In this document: positions 1-5,416 of the stretch, piece by piece
Layout of the letters: each line of letters opens with the position of its first letter
Numbering within the stretch: position 1 is the stretch's first letter
DNA from: UBA9732 sp963649615
Lineage (GTDB): Bacteria > Spirochaetota > Spirochaetia > Sphaerochaetales > Sphaerochaetaceae
Assembly: GCA_963649615.1 (NCBI GenBank)
Contig: CAVJIN010000077.1
Span: 1-5,416, forward strand
Direction: 5' to 3'
Length of the DNA stretch: 5,416 bases
Program-made: the position numbers and the translations under genes
Notes under the pieces: model-generated
What the model was told of the DNA's origin: nothing
Databases searched by the model: none
The model's input: only the letters and a program-made list of their open reading frames with translations

Positions 1-25
1 TAATACTTTGTGTATTATGAAGTTA

Positions 26-178
26 GAAGAAATGTCCTTTTAGCCGGAAAGGCAAAGCCAAGGTTTATGAAGGCAGTTTTGCAAAAACCTCGTTAATACA
101 GAAATGAAGAGAATTGCCACCATTGGAAATAAGTAGCCTGTCGTCAAAAACCTTTATTTGTATAGGTTGCTTTAAAGA
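26..178 (-). pseudogene. Decayed fragment of a RecG-C-terminal-like / AlbA_2-type ATP-binding protein (tentative)
   Basis: Reading the minus strand from 178 to 26 gives one frame broken by a single stop at 65-67 and ending at a stop at 23-25. The first part, PIQIKVFDDRLLISNGG (116-166), resembles the conserved 'PIQI.V.DDR.EI.NPGG' strand-turn of proteins annotated as putative transcriptional regulators or ATP-dependent helicase RecG C-terminal-like. The following NEVFAKLPS fits the family's 'xxLFxKHxS' stretch about 15 residues later, although the usual NPG is NGG here. There is no start codon, no ATP-binding region and no C-terminal half, so this can only be a remnant. It lies in the same frame as the glycosidase upstream, separated only by that gene's TAA stop. 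The identification is from remembered family patterns over about 35 residues and is moderate at best. No other gene is visible in 1-178. Confidence 0.4.
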
Positions 179-2410
179 TTATTGTTGTTTTTCTAGGCTC
201 TCTTTAACTTTATCCAGAAAATCATCCTCAACAAGTACAAAGCTCATCATGCTATGAATTGGCAGTTCTAAGAACATTCTTGCTGCTCCTTTTTTGTCTA
301 ACACTCCAGATTGTGTTCCTTCTTCTACACCAAAGCTTTTAAACAAAGTTTTTGCTTCCTGCGGGAGTTTTTCATCAAGCCCTGCCTTTTTAAAGTCCTC
401 AATGGTTGTAGTTGAATCAAAGTTAAATGCTTTCTTTGTTCCAGTGATGACTCTCAGAACTTCTCTAATGTCTCTTGAAGAAAAACCAATTTCTAATTTG
501 TATTCCCCATATGGGATAGACCACTTTCTTTCGTCTTCTGAGTAATATGCGAAAGCTCTATGGTCTAATATAAATGAAATCTGTCTCTTTTCCTTTGGCT
601 CTAAATAAATCTTTTCAAAGCCCTTCAATTCATGACTTGGACGATCTGGACCACCAAGAGGAGGCGCAACATAGACTTGAACAACAGTTGCACCTGCCAT
701 AGTTCCAGTGTTCTCTAAAGTAACAACAACTTTGATGTTATTAACCGTGTCCTTCTCAAGTTTTGGATTGGATAAAATAAATGTTGTATAAGATAGTCCG
801 TGTCCAAAGGGGAATAGCACTGGCATTTTCCTTGAATCATACCATCTGTAACCAACAAAAATATCTTCCCTGTAAAACACCTTTTTCCCATTTCCCGGGA
901 AAGATAAGTAGGAAGGATTGTCTTCTAATCTTAGAGGATAGGTTTCAGCTAGATGGCCTGATGGATTTACTTTTCCATAAAGAATATTAAAAATTGCCTC
1001 GGCAACAGCCTCTCCTCCTAAATTCATCTCAAGAATTCCCTTCACGGAAGAAACCCAAGGCATTGCAATTGGACTTCCATTAAAAAGAACAACAACGATA
1101 TCTTTTTGAGTTTTCTCAAGTTCCTTAATTAATTCATTTTGGCAAGATGGTAGATTAATGTGCGTTCGGTCAAATCCTTCACTTTCATAGCTATCTGGCA
1201 AGCCGGCAAAGACAATTACCTTGTCTATTTGAGAAGTTGCATTGAGAGCTTCTTTAAGACGCATTATGTCACAAGTTACGCCGTCATCACCCCAACCAGG
1301 ATAATAAGGGACATCTACAAGAGAAAGAAGGTTAGAGAGTTTATAACTGTTAACATGACTTGAACCTCCCCCTTGGTATCTTATTTTTTCTGCAAAAGTA
1401 CCAATAAATATAACCTTATCTTCTTTCTTGAGAGGAAGAACAGAATCGTCATTTTTCAGAAGAACAGCTGCGTTTTCCGCCAGTTTTCTTGCAAATTCAT
1501 GTTGTGCATCTTTTGAATATATTTCTTTATTCGAATCTTCTTTTAGTCCATTAAAAATCCAAGTAAGCAATCTCTCAACGCTTTCGTCAAGTACACTTTC
1601 GTCAAGCTTTCCTTCTTTAACAGCCTTTACAATTTGCCGGTCTCTAATGCCGTTGCTTGATGGCATTTCAAGTTCCAGTCCAGCTTTAAGAGCGTTGATT
1701 CTGTCATTCATTGCTCCCCAATCAGTCATTACAATACCATTAAAGCCCCATTCTTTTCTTAGTACGTCTGTAAGTAACCAGTTGTTTTCACAGCAGTAAG
1801 TGCCATTTATACGATTGTATGCACACATTACAGCCCATGGTTTGGCTTTCTTTACAACCTTTTCAAAAGCTGACAAATATATTTCCCGTAGTGCCCTCTC
1901 ACTAATAATGACATCCGTAGACATTCTGTTCTGTTCTTGATTGTTTGCTGCAAAGTGCTTTATGGAAACGCCAACATTATGATTTTGTACTCCTTCAACA
2001 TAAGATGCGGCCAATTCTCCTGCAAGATACGGATCTTCTGAAAAATATTCAAAGTTTCTCCCACAAAGAGGGCTCCGCTTTATATTCATTGCTGGACCAA
2101 GCACAGTATGTAGGTTCTCATTTTTTGCCGCTTCTCCAAGCTTACAGCCAAGTTCTTTAAGAAGATTTCGGTCAAATGTTGCAGCAGCCGCAGAACCTGT
2201 AGGAAAACAAACAGCTTCTACTGAAGCAGAAAGTCCCATATGGTCACCTCTGTCTGCTTGTTTTCTGAGTCCATTTGGACCATCACAAACCATTACAGAT
2301 GGAATATTAAGTCTTTTGATTTCTTTTGTTCTCCAAAAATCAAAGCCAGAACAAAGGCTAGCTTTTTCTTCTAATGTCATATCCTTTATAAAATCGACTA
2401 TGCTTTTCAT
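179..2410 (-). CDS. Family 3 glycoside hydrolase, beta-glucosidase type, cytoplasmic
   Basis: A complete 743-residue GH3 enzyme that should release terminal, non-reducing beta-linked sugars (glucose or related) from short oligosaccharides or glycosides by the retaining mechanism. The TIM-barrel domain covers about residues 5-285, with the substrate-binding D43 in CDGPNG, R118/E121 in GRNFEYFSEDP, K151-H152 in KHFAANNQE and the predicted nucleophile D230 in VMTDWGAM. The alpha/beta sandwich domain (about 305-550) carries ESEGFDR at 409-415, which contains the expected acid/base glutamate, and FPFGHGLSYTTF at 533-544. A fibronectin-III-like domain follows (about 575-650). The tail ends with RMFLELPIHSMMSF, like the 'ML.DMPLR' ending of clostridial relatives. 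No signal peptide or PA14 insert is present. The frame stays open upstream to 2455, but the start at 2410 is chosen because GGGAGG lies 7 nt before it; the 15 upstream residues do not look like GH3. Exact sugar specificity cannot be read from the sequence. Confidence 0.95.
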   Translation of the reverse strand: MKSIVDFIKDMTLEEKASLCSGFDFWRTKEIKRLNIPSVMVCDGPNGLRKQADRGDHMGLSASVEAVCFPTGSAAAATFDRNLLKELGCKLGEAAKNENLHTVLGPAMNIKRSPLCGRNFEYFSEDPYLAGELAASYVEGVQNHNVGVSIKHFAANNQEQNRMSTDVIISERALREIYLSAFEKVVKKAKPWAVMCAYNRINGTYCCENNWLLTDVLRKEWGFNGIVMTDWGAMNDRINALKAGLELEMPSSNGIRDRQIVKAVKEGKLDESVLDESVERLLTWIFNGLKEDSNKEIYSKDAQHEFARKLAENAAVLLKNDDSVLPLKKEDKVIFIGTFAEKIRYQGGGSSHVNSYKLSNLLSLVDVPYYPGWGDDGVTCDIMRLKEALNATSQIDKVIVFAGLPDSYESEGFDRTHINLPSCQNELIKELEKTQKDIVVVLFNGSPIAMPWVSSVKGILEMNLGGEAVAEAIFNILYGKVNPSGHLAETYPLRLEDNPSYLSFPGNGKKVFYREDIFVGYRWYDSRKMPVLFPFGHGLSYTTFILSNPKLEKDTVNNIKVVVTLENTGTMAGATVVQVYVAPPLGGPDRPSHELKGFEKIYLEPKEKRQISFILDHRAFAYYSEDERKWSIPYGEYKLEIGFSSRDIREVLRVITGTKKAFNFDSTTTIEDFKKAGLDEKLPQEAKTLFKSFGVEEGTQSGVLDKKGAARMFLELPIHSMMSFVLVEDDFLDKVKESLEKQQ

Positions 2411-2417
2411 CTTTCTT

Positions 2418-2423
2418 CCTCCC
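2418..2423 (-). promoter_or_regulatory. Shine-Dalgarno site of the GH3 gene
   Basis: The minus strand reads GGGAGG followed by seven bases and then ATG at 2410. The site is near-ideal and decides the start of the glycosidase against the longer open frame from 2455. A weak -10-like TATAGT lies at 2432-2437 on the same strand, but it has no convincing -35 and would leave a very short leader, so the promoter itself is not assigned. Confidence 0.85.
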
Positions 2424-2492
2424 ATAAAAAGACTATAGTTAAAACAAGAAACCATTGAACTTTTTTACTTTTTTCTAAGATCGTTGTACTAG

Positions 2493-2520
2493 TCAATAGA
2501 AGTATATCAATAGAAGTATA
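2493..2520. repeat. Perfect 14-bp tandem duplication
   Basis: TCAATAGAAGTATA occurs twice head to tail with no mismatch (2493-2506 and 2507-2520). On the minus strand the second copy holds the last codons and the TGA stop of the AbiEii fragment; the first copy lies just beyond the stop. Removing one copy would leave the same stop codon, so the duplication did not itself truncate the gene. It looks like a recent slippage or repair scar in the decaying region between the toxin fragment and the glycosidase gene. Confidence 0.9.
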
Positions 2521-2764
2521 CAAAAAAGATATTTTTTTCTTTTTTTTCAAAGTGTTCTTCTTTTGTAATAAAAGGGAAAATTTGACTTGCTTTTTCTATA
2601 AATTCATCCACATTGCTGTTTGGCTCAACCACTATGTCAATATCGGTAGAAAGTCGTTTAGGATGAGGCAAAAGCAGACTAGTTCCTCCCTTGAATACAA
2701 AATCCATTCCTACAATTCTTAACGCTTCAAGTAGTCCAAAGGCAAAAAGAGTGGATGCTACCAT
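2507..2764 (-). pseudogene. AbiEii-type nucleotidyltransferase toxin, fragment truncated at both ends
   Basis: This 85-codon frame carries the nucleotidyltransferase signature of the AbiEii/AbiGii toxin family (type IV toxin-antitoxin / phage abortive infection): the FKGGTSL motif at residues 24-30 and, after RLS, the metal-binding TDIDIVV at 40-46. Family members add nucleotides to RNA and are typically well over 200 residues, so only the core of the N-terminal half remains. The sequence upstream of FKGGTSL is shorter than usual. The frame stops soon after EKKEKNIFFVYFY, downstream of runs of eight and seven A's that are prone to slippage, and the rest of the transferase is absent. There is no AbiEi-type antitoxin next to it. 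No Shine-Dalgarno site precedes the ATG at 2764, because the opposite-strand protein begins four bases away. It is almost certainly inactive. The family call is strong; that it is a remnant follows from its length and context. Confidence 0.8.
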
Positions 2765-2772
2765 TGCAATGG
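2761..2772. repeat. 12-bp perfect palindrome at the breakpoint between two divergent frames
   Basis: CCATTGCAATGG is its own reverse complement. By symmetry it supplies both the first ATG of the minus-strand AbiEii fragment (2762-2764) and the plausible ATG of the plus-strand 357-residue protein (2769-2771). It sits where recognisable sequence of one gene ends and that of the other begins. It may be coincidence, a recombination scar or an operator; nothing further can be read from one copy. Confidence 0.7.
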
Positions 2773-3842
2773 GCGATAAGGATAAACTAGGAGCTTTTGT
2801 TCATGAAATGGCAAGAACTTCGCCAGAGGAAGAGCGTGAACAATTTTTGTTGTTGCTTAATAATTATTGTACTTCTTCAAGAGGTGAGCCAAGTAAAAAT
2901 GATGACAGCGTGGCAACGGAAATAGATAAAGTTCTGAAAAAACTAGAGAAAATTCAAGGCTCAGAGCGTTGTCTAAAGAGTGAATACAATGAAATGTGGG
3001 ACGATTGGGATGGAGACTGGGACGATGAGTATTGTTTCTTTGATCCAAATGATGTTTTAGAAGATGTTAAAGGGGCAGTTTTCTTGCTCCATAAAGCTCT
3101 AGACCACGAGGAGTATAAGAAAGGCGCAGAGCTTGCTTTACTGGGGAATGACAAGGAACAACAAGCGGAAGCAGTTCTGAAAATAATGGATAATTTTGAC
3201 GATTATTCTATAACGCTTGAAAATATCTTGGAAATGGCGAAAGAGGAAATTGATGTTAAAGCTTTTCTTCCCTTTTGGATTATTGCCTTGGCTTCTAGAC
3301 CGGCTTCTTCAACGGATGATCTTCTTAAAGAAGCAGTTAATATGTTAGATAACGATTCTCTTGCCTTAGATGTTGCTTCTAAGTATGCCTCTACTCATCC
3401 AATTCTTTATGTTGAAATTTTGCGCAGGGGACTTGATCTAGCTACAGCACCACAAATGCTCGAAATTGGACTAATGGGAATGAAAAAAGTTCCAGAAGAA
3501 CTTGAAACAAGAAGCGAAATTTGTCTTCTGGCTGCGGAATATGCCATACGGGCTGAAACCCCTATGGTTGCAGAAATCTGTTGGCTAGAAGCTTTCAAAT
3601 CAAAACCAAATGTGATTAATTATCTACGTGTAAGAAATTTTGCTAAGGATTGGGAAAAATATGATCAAGTGATGAGAAGTAGTTATGTGTCATATTACAA
3701 ATCTCAAGATTCCTTGCATCGTGAATATTTGCCTGCTCTTATGTTTTTTGACACACGCTTTGGAGAAGTGATAGACAAGTTTATGAACCCAAAAGATGGT
3801 ATTGGTTGGAGCTTCACTTTTATGAAGCACCTTATGTTGTGA
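2769..3842 (+). CDS. Unrecognised helical protein of 357 residues, probably truncated at its C-terminus and perhaps its N-terminus
   Basis: I do not recognise a named family. The protein is acidic, soluble and apparently all-helical. It opens with a helix-rich segment (GDKDKLGAFVHEM, then EEEREQFLLLL), followed by a linker and a striking tryptophan/aspartate patch at residues 76-92 (EMWDDWDGDWDDEYCFF). From about 100 to 310 there are repeated helical pairs that could form a TPR- or HEAT-like solenoid. No signal peptide, membrane segment or catalytic motif is visible. The frame is open back to an ATG at 2691, but those 26 residues are antisense to the AbiEii fragment and look like shadow coding, so 2769 is preferred. 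That ATG has no good Shine-Dalgarno site and no room for its own promoter. At the 3' end the last residues (MKHLML) are read out of frame from the RelE-type toxin remnant, so the natural C-terminus is missing. It may be a pseudogene despite its long open frame. Confidence 0.6.
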   Translation: MGDKDKLGAFVHEMARTSPEEEREQFLLLLNNYCTSSRGEPSKNDDSVATEIDKVLKKLEKIQGSERCLKSEYNEMWDDWDGDWDDEYCFFDPNDVLEDVKGAVFLLHKALDHEEYKKGAELALLGNDKEQQAEAVLKIMDNFDDYSITLENILEMAKEEIDVKAFLPFWIIALASRPASSTDDLLKEAVNMLDNDSLALDVASKYASTHPILYVEILRRGLDLATAPQMLEIGLMGMKKVPEELETRSEICLLAAEYAIRAETPMVAEICWLEAFKSKPNVINYLRVRNFAKDWEKYDQVMRSSYVSYYKSQDSLHREYLPALMFFDTRFGEVIDKFMNPKDGIGWSFTFMKHLML

Positions 3843-3964
3843 GCAATAAATATCACAAAATGTTTGTAAAAAATACGTACCTTATTCTTTATCAGATTAA
3901 GGATGACACAGTTTATGTTGAGTATATTATTGATTGCCGAAAGGACTATAGTTGGCTAGTTTAG
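3812..3964 (+). pseudogene. RelE/ParE-family toxin, C-terminal half only
   Basis: In the frame starting at 3812 the translation is about 50 residues ending at a TAG (3962-3964). It contains YEAPYVVSNKYHKMFVK, then NTYLILYQIKDDTVYVEYI, then DCRKDYSWLV. This is the C-terminal beta-sheet half of RelE/ParE-superfamily toxins (ribosome-dependent mRNA interferases or gyrase inhibitors), whose full length is about 90-110 residues. The N-terminal helices are missing, as is any antitoxin gene. Its 5' end is fused out of frame to the 357-residue protein, which terminates inside it at 3842. The only candidate start inside it is an internal ATG in HKMFVK, with no good ribosome site. The exact left edge is uncertain: 3805-3819 read in the next frame gives VGASL, which could continue the toxin through a one-base frameshift in the T-run at 3818-3821. 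It is inactive as it stands. Confidence 0.7.
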
Positions 3965-3983
3965 GAATCACTGTAAGCACATT

Positions 3984-4010
3984 TTGTTGCTTATTCCCTT
4001 ATTTTATGAT
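3984..4010 (+). promoter_or_regulatory. Candidate promoter of the Fic gene
   Basis: TATGAT at 4005-4010 differs from the consensus -10 box by one base and lies 33 nt before the Fic ATG, giving a leader of about 27 nt that includes the Shine-Dalgarno site. The -35 is weak: TTGTTG at 3984-3989 would have a short 15-bp spacer, while TTTTGT at 3982-3987 gives 17 bp but a poorer match. The left arm of the inverted repeat falls within the spacer, a usual place for a repressor site. No other good promoter is visible between the toxin remnant and the Fic gene. Confidence 0.35.
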
Positions 4011-4048
4011 AGTTTTTAAGGTAATAAATAAGGAGATAAGGGAATGAG
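3990..4048 (+). promoter_or_regulatory. Inverted repeat whose right arm covers the Fic start codon and abuts its Shine-Dalgarno site
   Basis: ATTCCCTTAT (3993-4002) is the exact reverse complement of ATAAGGGAAT (4036-4045), with a 33-nt spacer. In RNA the pairing extends outward by a U-G and two Watson-Crick pairs to 3990/4048, and inward through U-G, U-A, U-G to 4005/4033, reaching into AGGAGA. A transcript starting upstream of 3990 could therefore fold so that the ribosome site and AUG are paired. If transcription instead starts near 4017 from the candidate promoter, the left arm is not transcribed. The repeat would then act as two DNA half-sites, one in the promoter spacer and one over the start codon. 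Confidence 0.55.
4031..4036 (+). promoter_or_regulatory. Shine-Dalgarno site of the Fic gene
   Basis: AGGAGA lies seven bases before the ATG at 4044, and is a strong, well-placed site that fixes the start. Its last base begins the right arm of the inverted repeat that may limit access to it. Confidence 0.85.
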
Positions 4049-5090
4049 GGCTTTTAATTATTCTAAAATTAAAGAACAAAAATGGGATTCTGAGATTTTA
4101 GAACTTGTAGCCGCAATATACAAAGAAGCAGGAAAACAAGAATTATATCTGCAACACCGGCCAGATGAACTTGATAAACTTGTTGAAATTGCAAAAATAC
4201 AAAGCACAGAGTCCTCAAATGCCATTGAAGGCATCATAACCACCAGTACAAGAATTCGCCAACTTGTTGAAGAAAAAACCACCCCTAGAAACAGAGACGA
4301 ACAGGAAATTGCTGGATACAGAGATGTTTTAAAACTTATTCACGAAAACTATGATGCAATTCCAATTACGCAAAACTATATATTGCAACTTCATAAAATT
4401 TTATACGGGCATTTGAATAATCCATATGCGGGAAGAACAAAAGCGGTTCAAAATTATATTGGTGCAACTTATCCAGATGGTCACATAGAGACCTTGTTTA
4501 CTCCTCTTGCTCCCTATGAAACTCCAGAAGCCTTGGATAGAATTTGTGAAGAATATAATCGTGTGATTGGGAATTTGGAAGTAGAACCATTAATAGTAAT
4601 CATAACTTTCATTCATGATTTTCTTTGTATTCATCCTTTTAATGATGGTAATGGAAGGATGAGTCGCTTACTGACAATTCTACTACTGTATAAAAATGGA
4701 TTTTATGTAGGTAAATATATTTCTCTTGAATCCAAAATAGCTAAAAACAAAGACCTCTATTATGATGCTCTTGCACGGTCGCAAATTGGCTGGCATGAGA
4801 AGGCAGAAGATGTTATGCCTTTCATTAAATACCTTCTTGGAACTATTCTAGCAGCCTATAAGGATTTTGAGGAGCGTATGGCTCTTGTCCAAACACGATT
4901 GTCTGCCTTTGATATGGTTAGGAAAGCAAGTAAAAACAAAGTAGGTAGATTTAATAAACAAGATATTAGAGAACTTTGTTCAACGCTTAGTGATAGTTCT
5001 ATTGAGGGTGCTCTTCGTAAATTAGTAGCAGAAGGAGAACTAAAAAAAGAAGGCAAAGGCAAGAATACTTGTTATTTCAGATTGAACTAG
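4044..5090 (+). CDS. Class II Fic-domain protein (AMPylase type) with C-terminal winged helix
   Basis: A complete 348-residue Fic protein. Fic enzymes transfer AMP (sometimes another nucleotide moiety) from ATP to a hydroxyl side chain of a target protein. The core motif HPFNDGNGRMSR is intact at residues 197-208: H197 is the catalytic base, D201 binds the metal, and N203, G204 and R205/R208 bind phosphate. A target-docking flap precedes it (about 130-160, HIETLFTPLAPY). The autoinhibitory alpha-helix motif S-x-x-x-E-G is at 58-63 (SNAIEG) ahead of the Fic core, with E62 expected to block the ATP gamma-phosphate site; this defines class II, in which inhibition is built in. Residues about 285-348 form a winged-helix-like domain (KQDIRELCSTLSDSSIEGALRKL), so DNA binding or autoregulation is possible. 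There is no signal peptide, so it should act in the cytoplasm. The gene appears monocistronic, follows a RelE-type remnant, and its 3' end overlaps the convergent transporter gene by 14 bp. The target protein is unknown. Confidence 0.93.
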   Translation: MRAFNYSKIKEQKWDSEILELVAAIYKEAGKQELYLQHRPDELDKLVEIAKIQSTESSNAIEGIITTSTRIRQLVEEKTTPRNRDEQEIAGYRDVLKLIHENYDAIPITQNYILQLHKILYGHLNNPYAGRTKAVQNYIGATYPDGHIETLFTPLAPYETPEALDRICEEYNRVIGNLEVEPLIVIITFIHDFLCIHPFNDGNGRMSRLLTILLLYKNGFYVGKYISLESKIAKNKDLYYDALARSQIGWHEKAEDVMPFIKYLLGTILAAYKDFEERMALVQTRLSAFDMVRKASKNKVGRFNKQDIRELCSTLSDSSIEGALRKLVAEGELKKEGKGKNTCYFRLN

Positions 5091-5416
5091 ATGTTCTCTT
5101 TTTCAAGCACAGATAATAACCTACGTTCAAGAGTAACCCCACAACCATTGCAACTGTGGCAGCAAGACCAATCCTTGTTAGATTTGCATCAGGCTGAATA
5201 CTCATAAAATAAGACAACGGCAGACGAACAAGAAGAGTCTGCACTAAGCCCTGAATCATTACCCAAACGGTATGGTTGCTTTCATTGAAGTAGCCAATCA
5301 TGCTGAATAGAATGGCCGTGACAATGGTCCCCGGACTAAAACCCTTTAAATAGTCAAAACCGTGTGCAATGACAGCCTGGGCTGAAGTAAAGAGGAAAAC
5401 CAAGGCTTCTCCTTTT
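5077..5416 (-). CDS. MATE-family efflux transporter, C-terminal part (gene continues beyond the window)
   Basis: The last 112 residues of a membrane transporter, open through the window edge; the first in-window codons read KGEALVFLF. It matches the C-terminal helices of MATE-family proteins (DinF/NorM-like clostridial group), which export cations or drugs using a sodium or proton gradient. Visible family features are GFDYLKGFSPGTIVTAILFS, then IGYFNESNHTVWVMIQGL, then VRLPLSYFMSIQP, and a final hydrophobic helix IGLAATVAMVVGLLLNVGYY followed by a short basic-polar tail KKRTSSSI. Three to four membrane segments can be seen, against 12 in a whole protein. A TTG at 5401-5403 could be mistaken for a start, but the similarity runs through it, so the true start lies outside. 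Its stop codon lies inside the 3' end of the convergent Fic gene, and no hairpin terminator is visible for either gene. Confidence 0.85.
   Translation of the reverse strand, partial: KGEALVFLFTSAQAVIAHGFDYLKGFSPGTIVTAILFSMIGYFNESNHTVWVMIQGLVQTLLVRLPLSYFMSIQPDANLTRIGLAATVAMVVGLLLNVGYYLCLKKRTSSSI

Noticed and set aside
4..96. Plus-strand 30-codon frame ending KAVLQKPR before a TAA at 94-96
   Set aside because: It is preceded by an in-frame TAA at 1-3, has no early start codon or ribosome site, and no family is recognised; it lies antisense to the more convincing minus-strand remnant.
145..168. Possible rho-independent terminator for the glycosidase: AACCT / AGGTT stem with a T-run on the minus strand
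   Set aside because: The stem has only five pairs with a 10-nt loop and the T-run overlaps the stem; the same bases also read as the RecG-like remnant, so a chance match is likely.
294..2160. Several plus-strand open frames of 67-123 codons across the glycosidase gene
   Set aside because: They are antisense shadows of a well-conserved GH3 coding sequence, with low-complexity Ser/Phe-rich translations and no ribosome sites.
2522..2538. A-run/T-run hairpin (AAAAAA GATA TTTTTT) as a terminator between the toxin fragment and the glycosidase gene
   Set aside because: The stem is pure A-T with no GC pairs, so it would not stall polymerase; the runs are part of the lysine-rich end of the toxin fragment.
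2691..2768. N-terminal 26-residue extension of the 357-residue protein from the ATG at 2691
   Set aside because: It is exactly antisense to the conserved motif-bearing part of the AbiEii fragment, its translation is low-complexity, and no Shine-Dalgarno site precedes it.
5401..5403. TTG as the start of a short 108-residue membrane protein
   Set aside because: The reading frame and MATE-like sequence continue upstream through the window edge, so this is the 3' end of a longer gene.
1..5416. tRNA, rRNA, CRISPR array or complete insertion sequence
   Set aside because: No cloverleaf, no ribosomal RNA signature, no regularly spaced repeats and no transposase frame or matching terminal inverted repeats were seen, although rearrangement breakpoints are present.

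Overview
The window comes from an AT-rich genome with strong GGAGG-type Shine-Dalgarno sites. Its protein sequences look like those of low-GC Clostridia, with Lachnospiraceae-like gut bacteria the best guess. This rests on protein flavour and base composition; I could not run a search, and another low-GC gut lineage such as a host-associated Treponema is not excluded.

Layout. Positions 1-178 hold no intact gene. The minus strand there reads as a decayed piece of a RecG-C-terminal-like/AlbA_2-type ATP-binding protein. Positions 179-2410 (minus) encode a complete cytoplasmic family 3 glycoside hydrolase (beta-glucosidase type). After a short leader with a 14-bp tandem repeat comes a fragment of an AbiEii-type nucleotidyltransferase toxin (2507-2764, minus), cut at both ends. 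Four bases from its first ATG, in the opposite direction, begins an unrecognised 357-residue helical protein (2769-3842, plus). Its 3' end runs in another frame into the C-terminal half of a RelE/ParE-family toxin (about 3812-3964, plus). A complete class II Fic protein with a C-terminal winged helix follows (4044-5090, plus). The 3' end of a MATE-family transporter (5077 to beyond the window, minus) converges on it, overlapping by 14 bp.

Interpretation. The intact functions, sugar hydrolysis, Fic-mediated AMPylation and drug/cation export, do not form one pathway. The part between the glycosidase and the Fic gene is a patchwork of toxin-antitoxin and defence-type fragments joined by abrupt breakpoints. 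It looks like a site of repeated gene gain and decay rather than a working multi-gene system. The most interesting points are the back-to-back breakpoint centred on a perfect palindrome, the out-of-frame fusion to the RelE remnant, and an inverted repeat whose right arm covers the Fic start codon.
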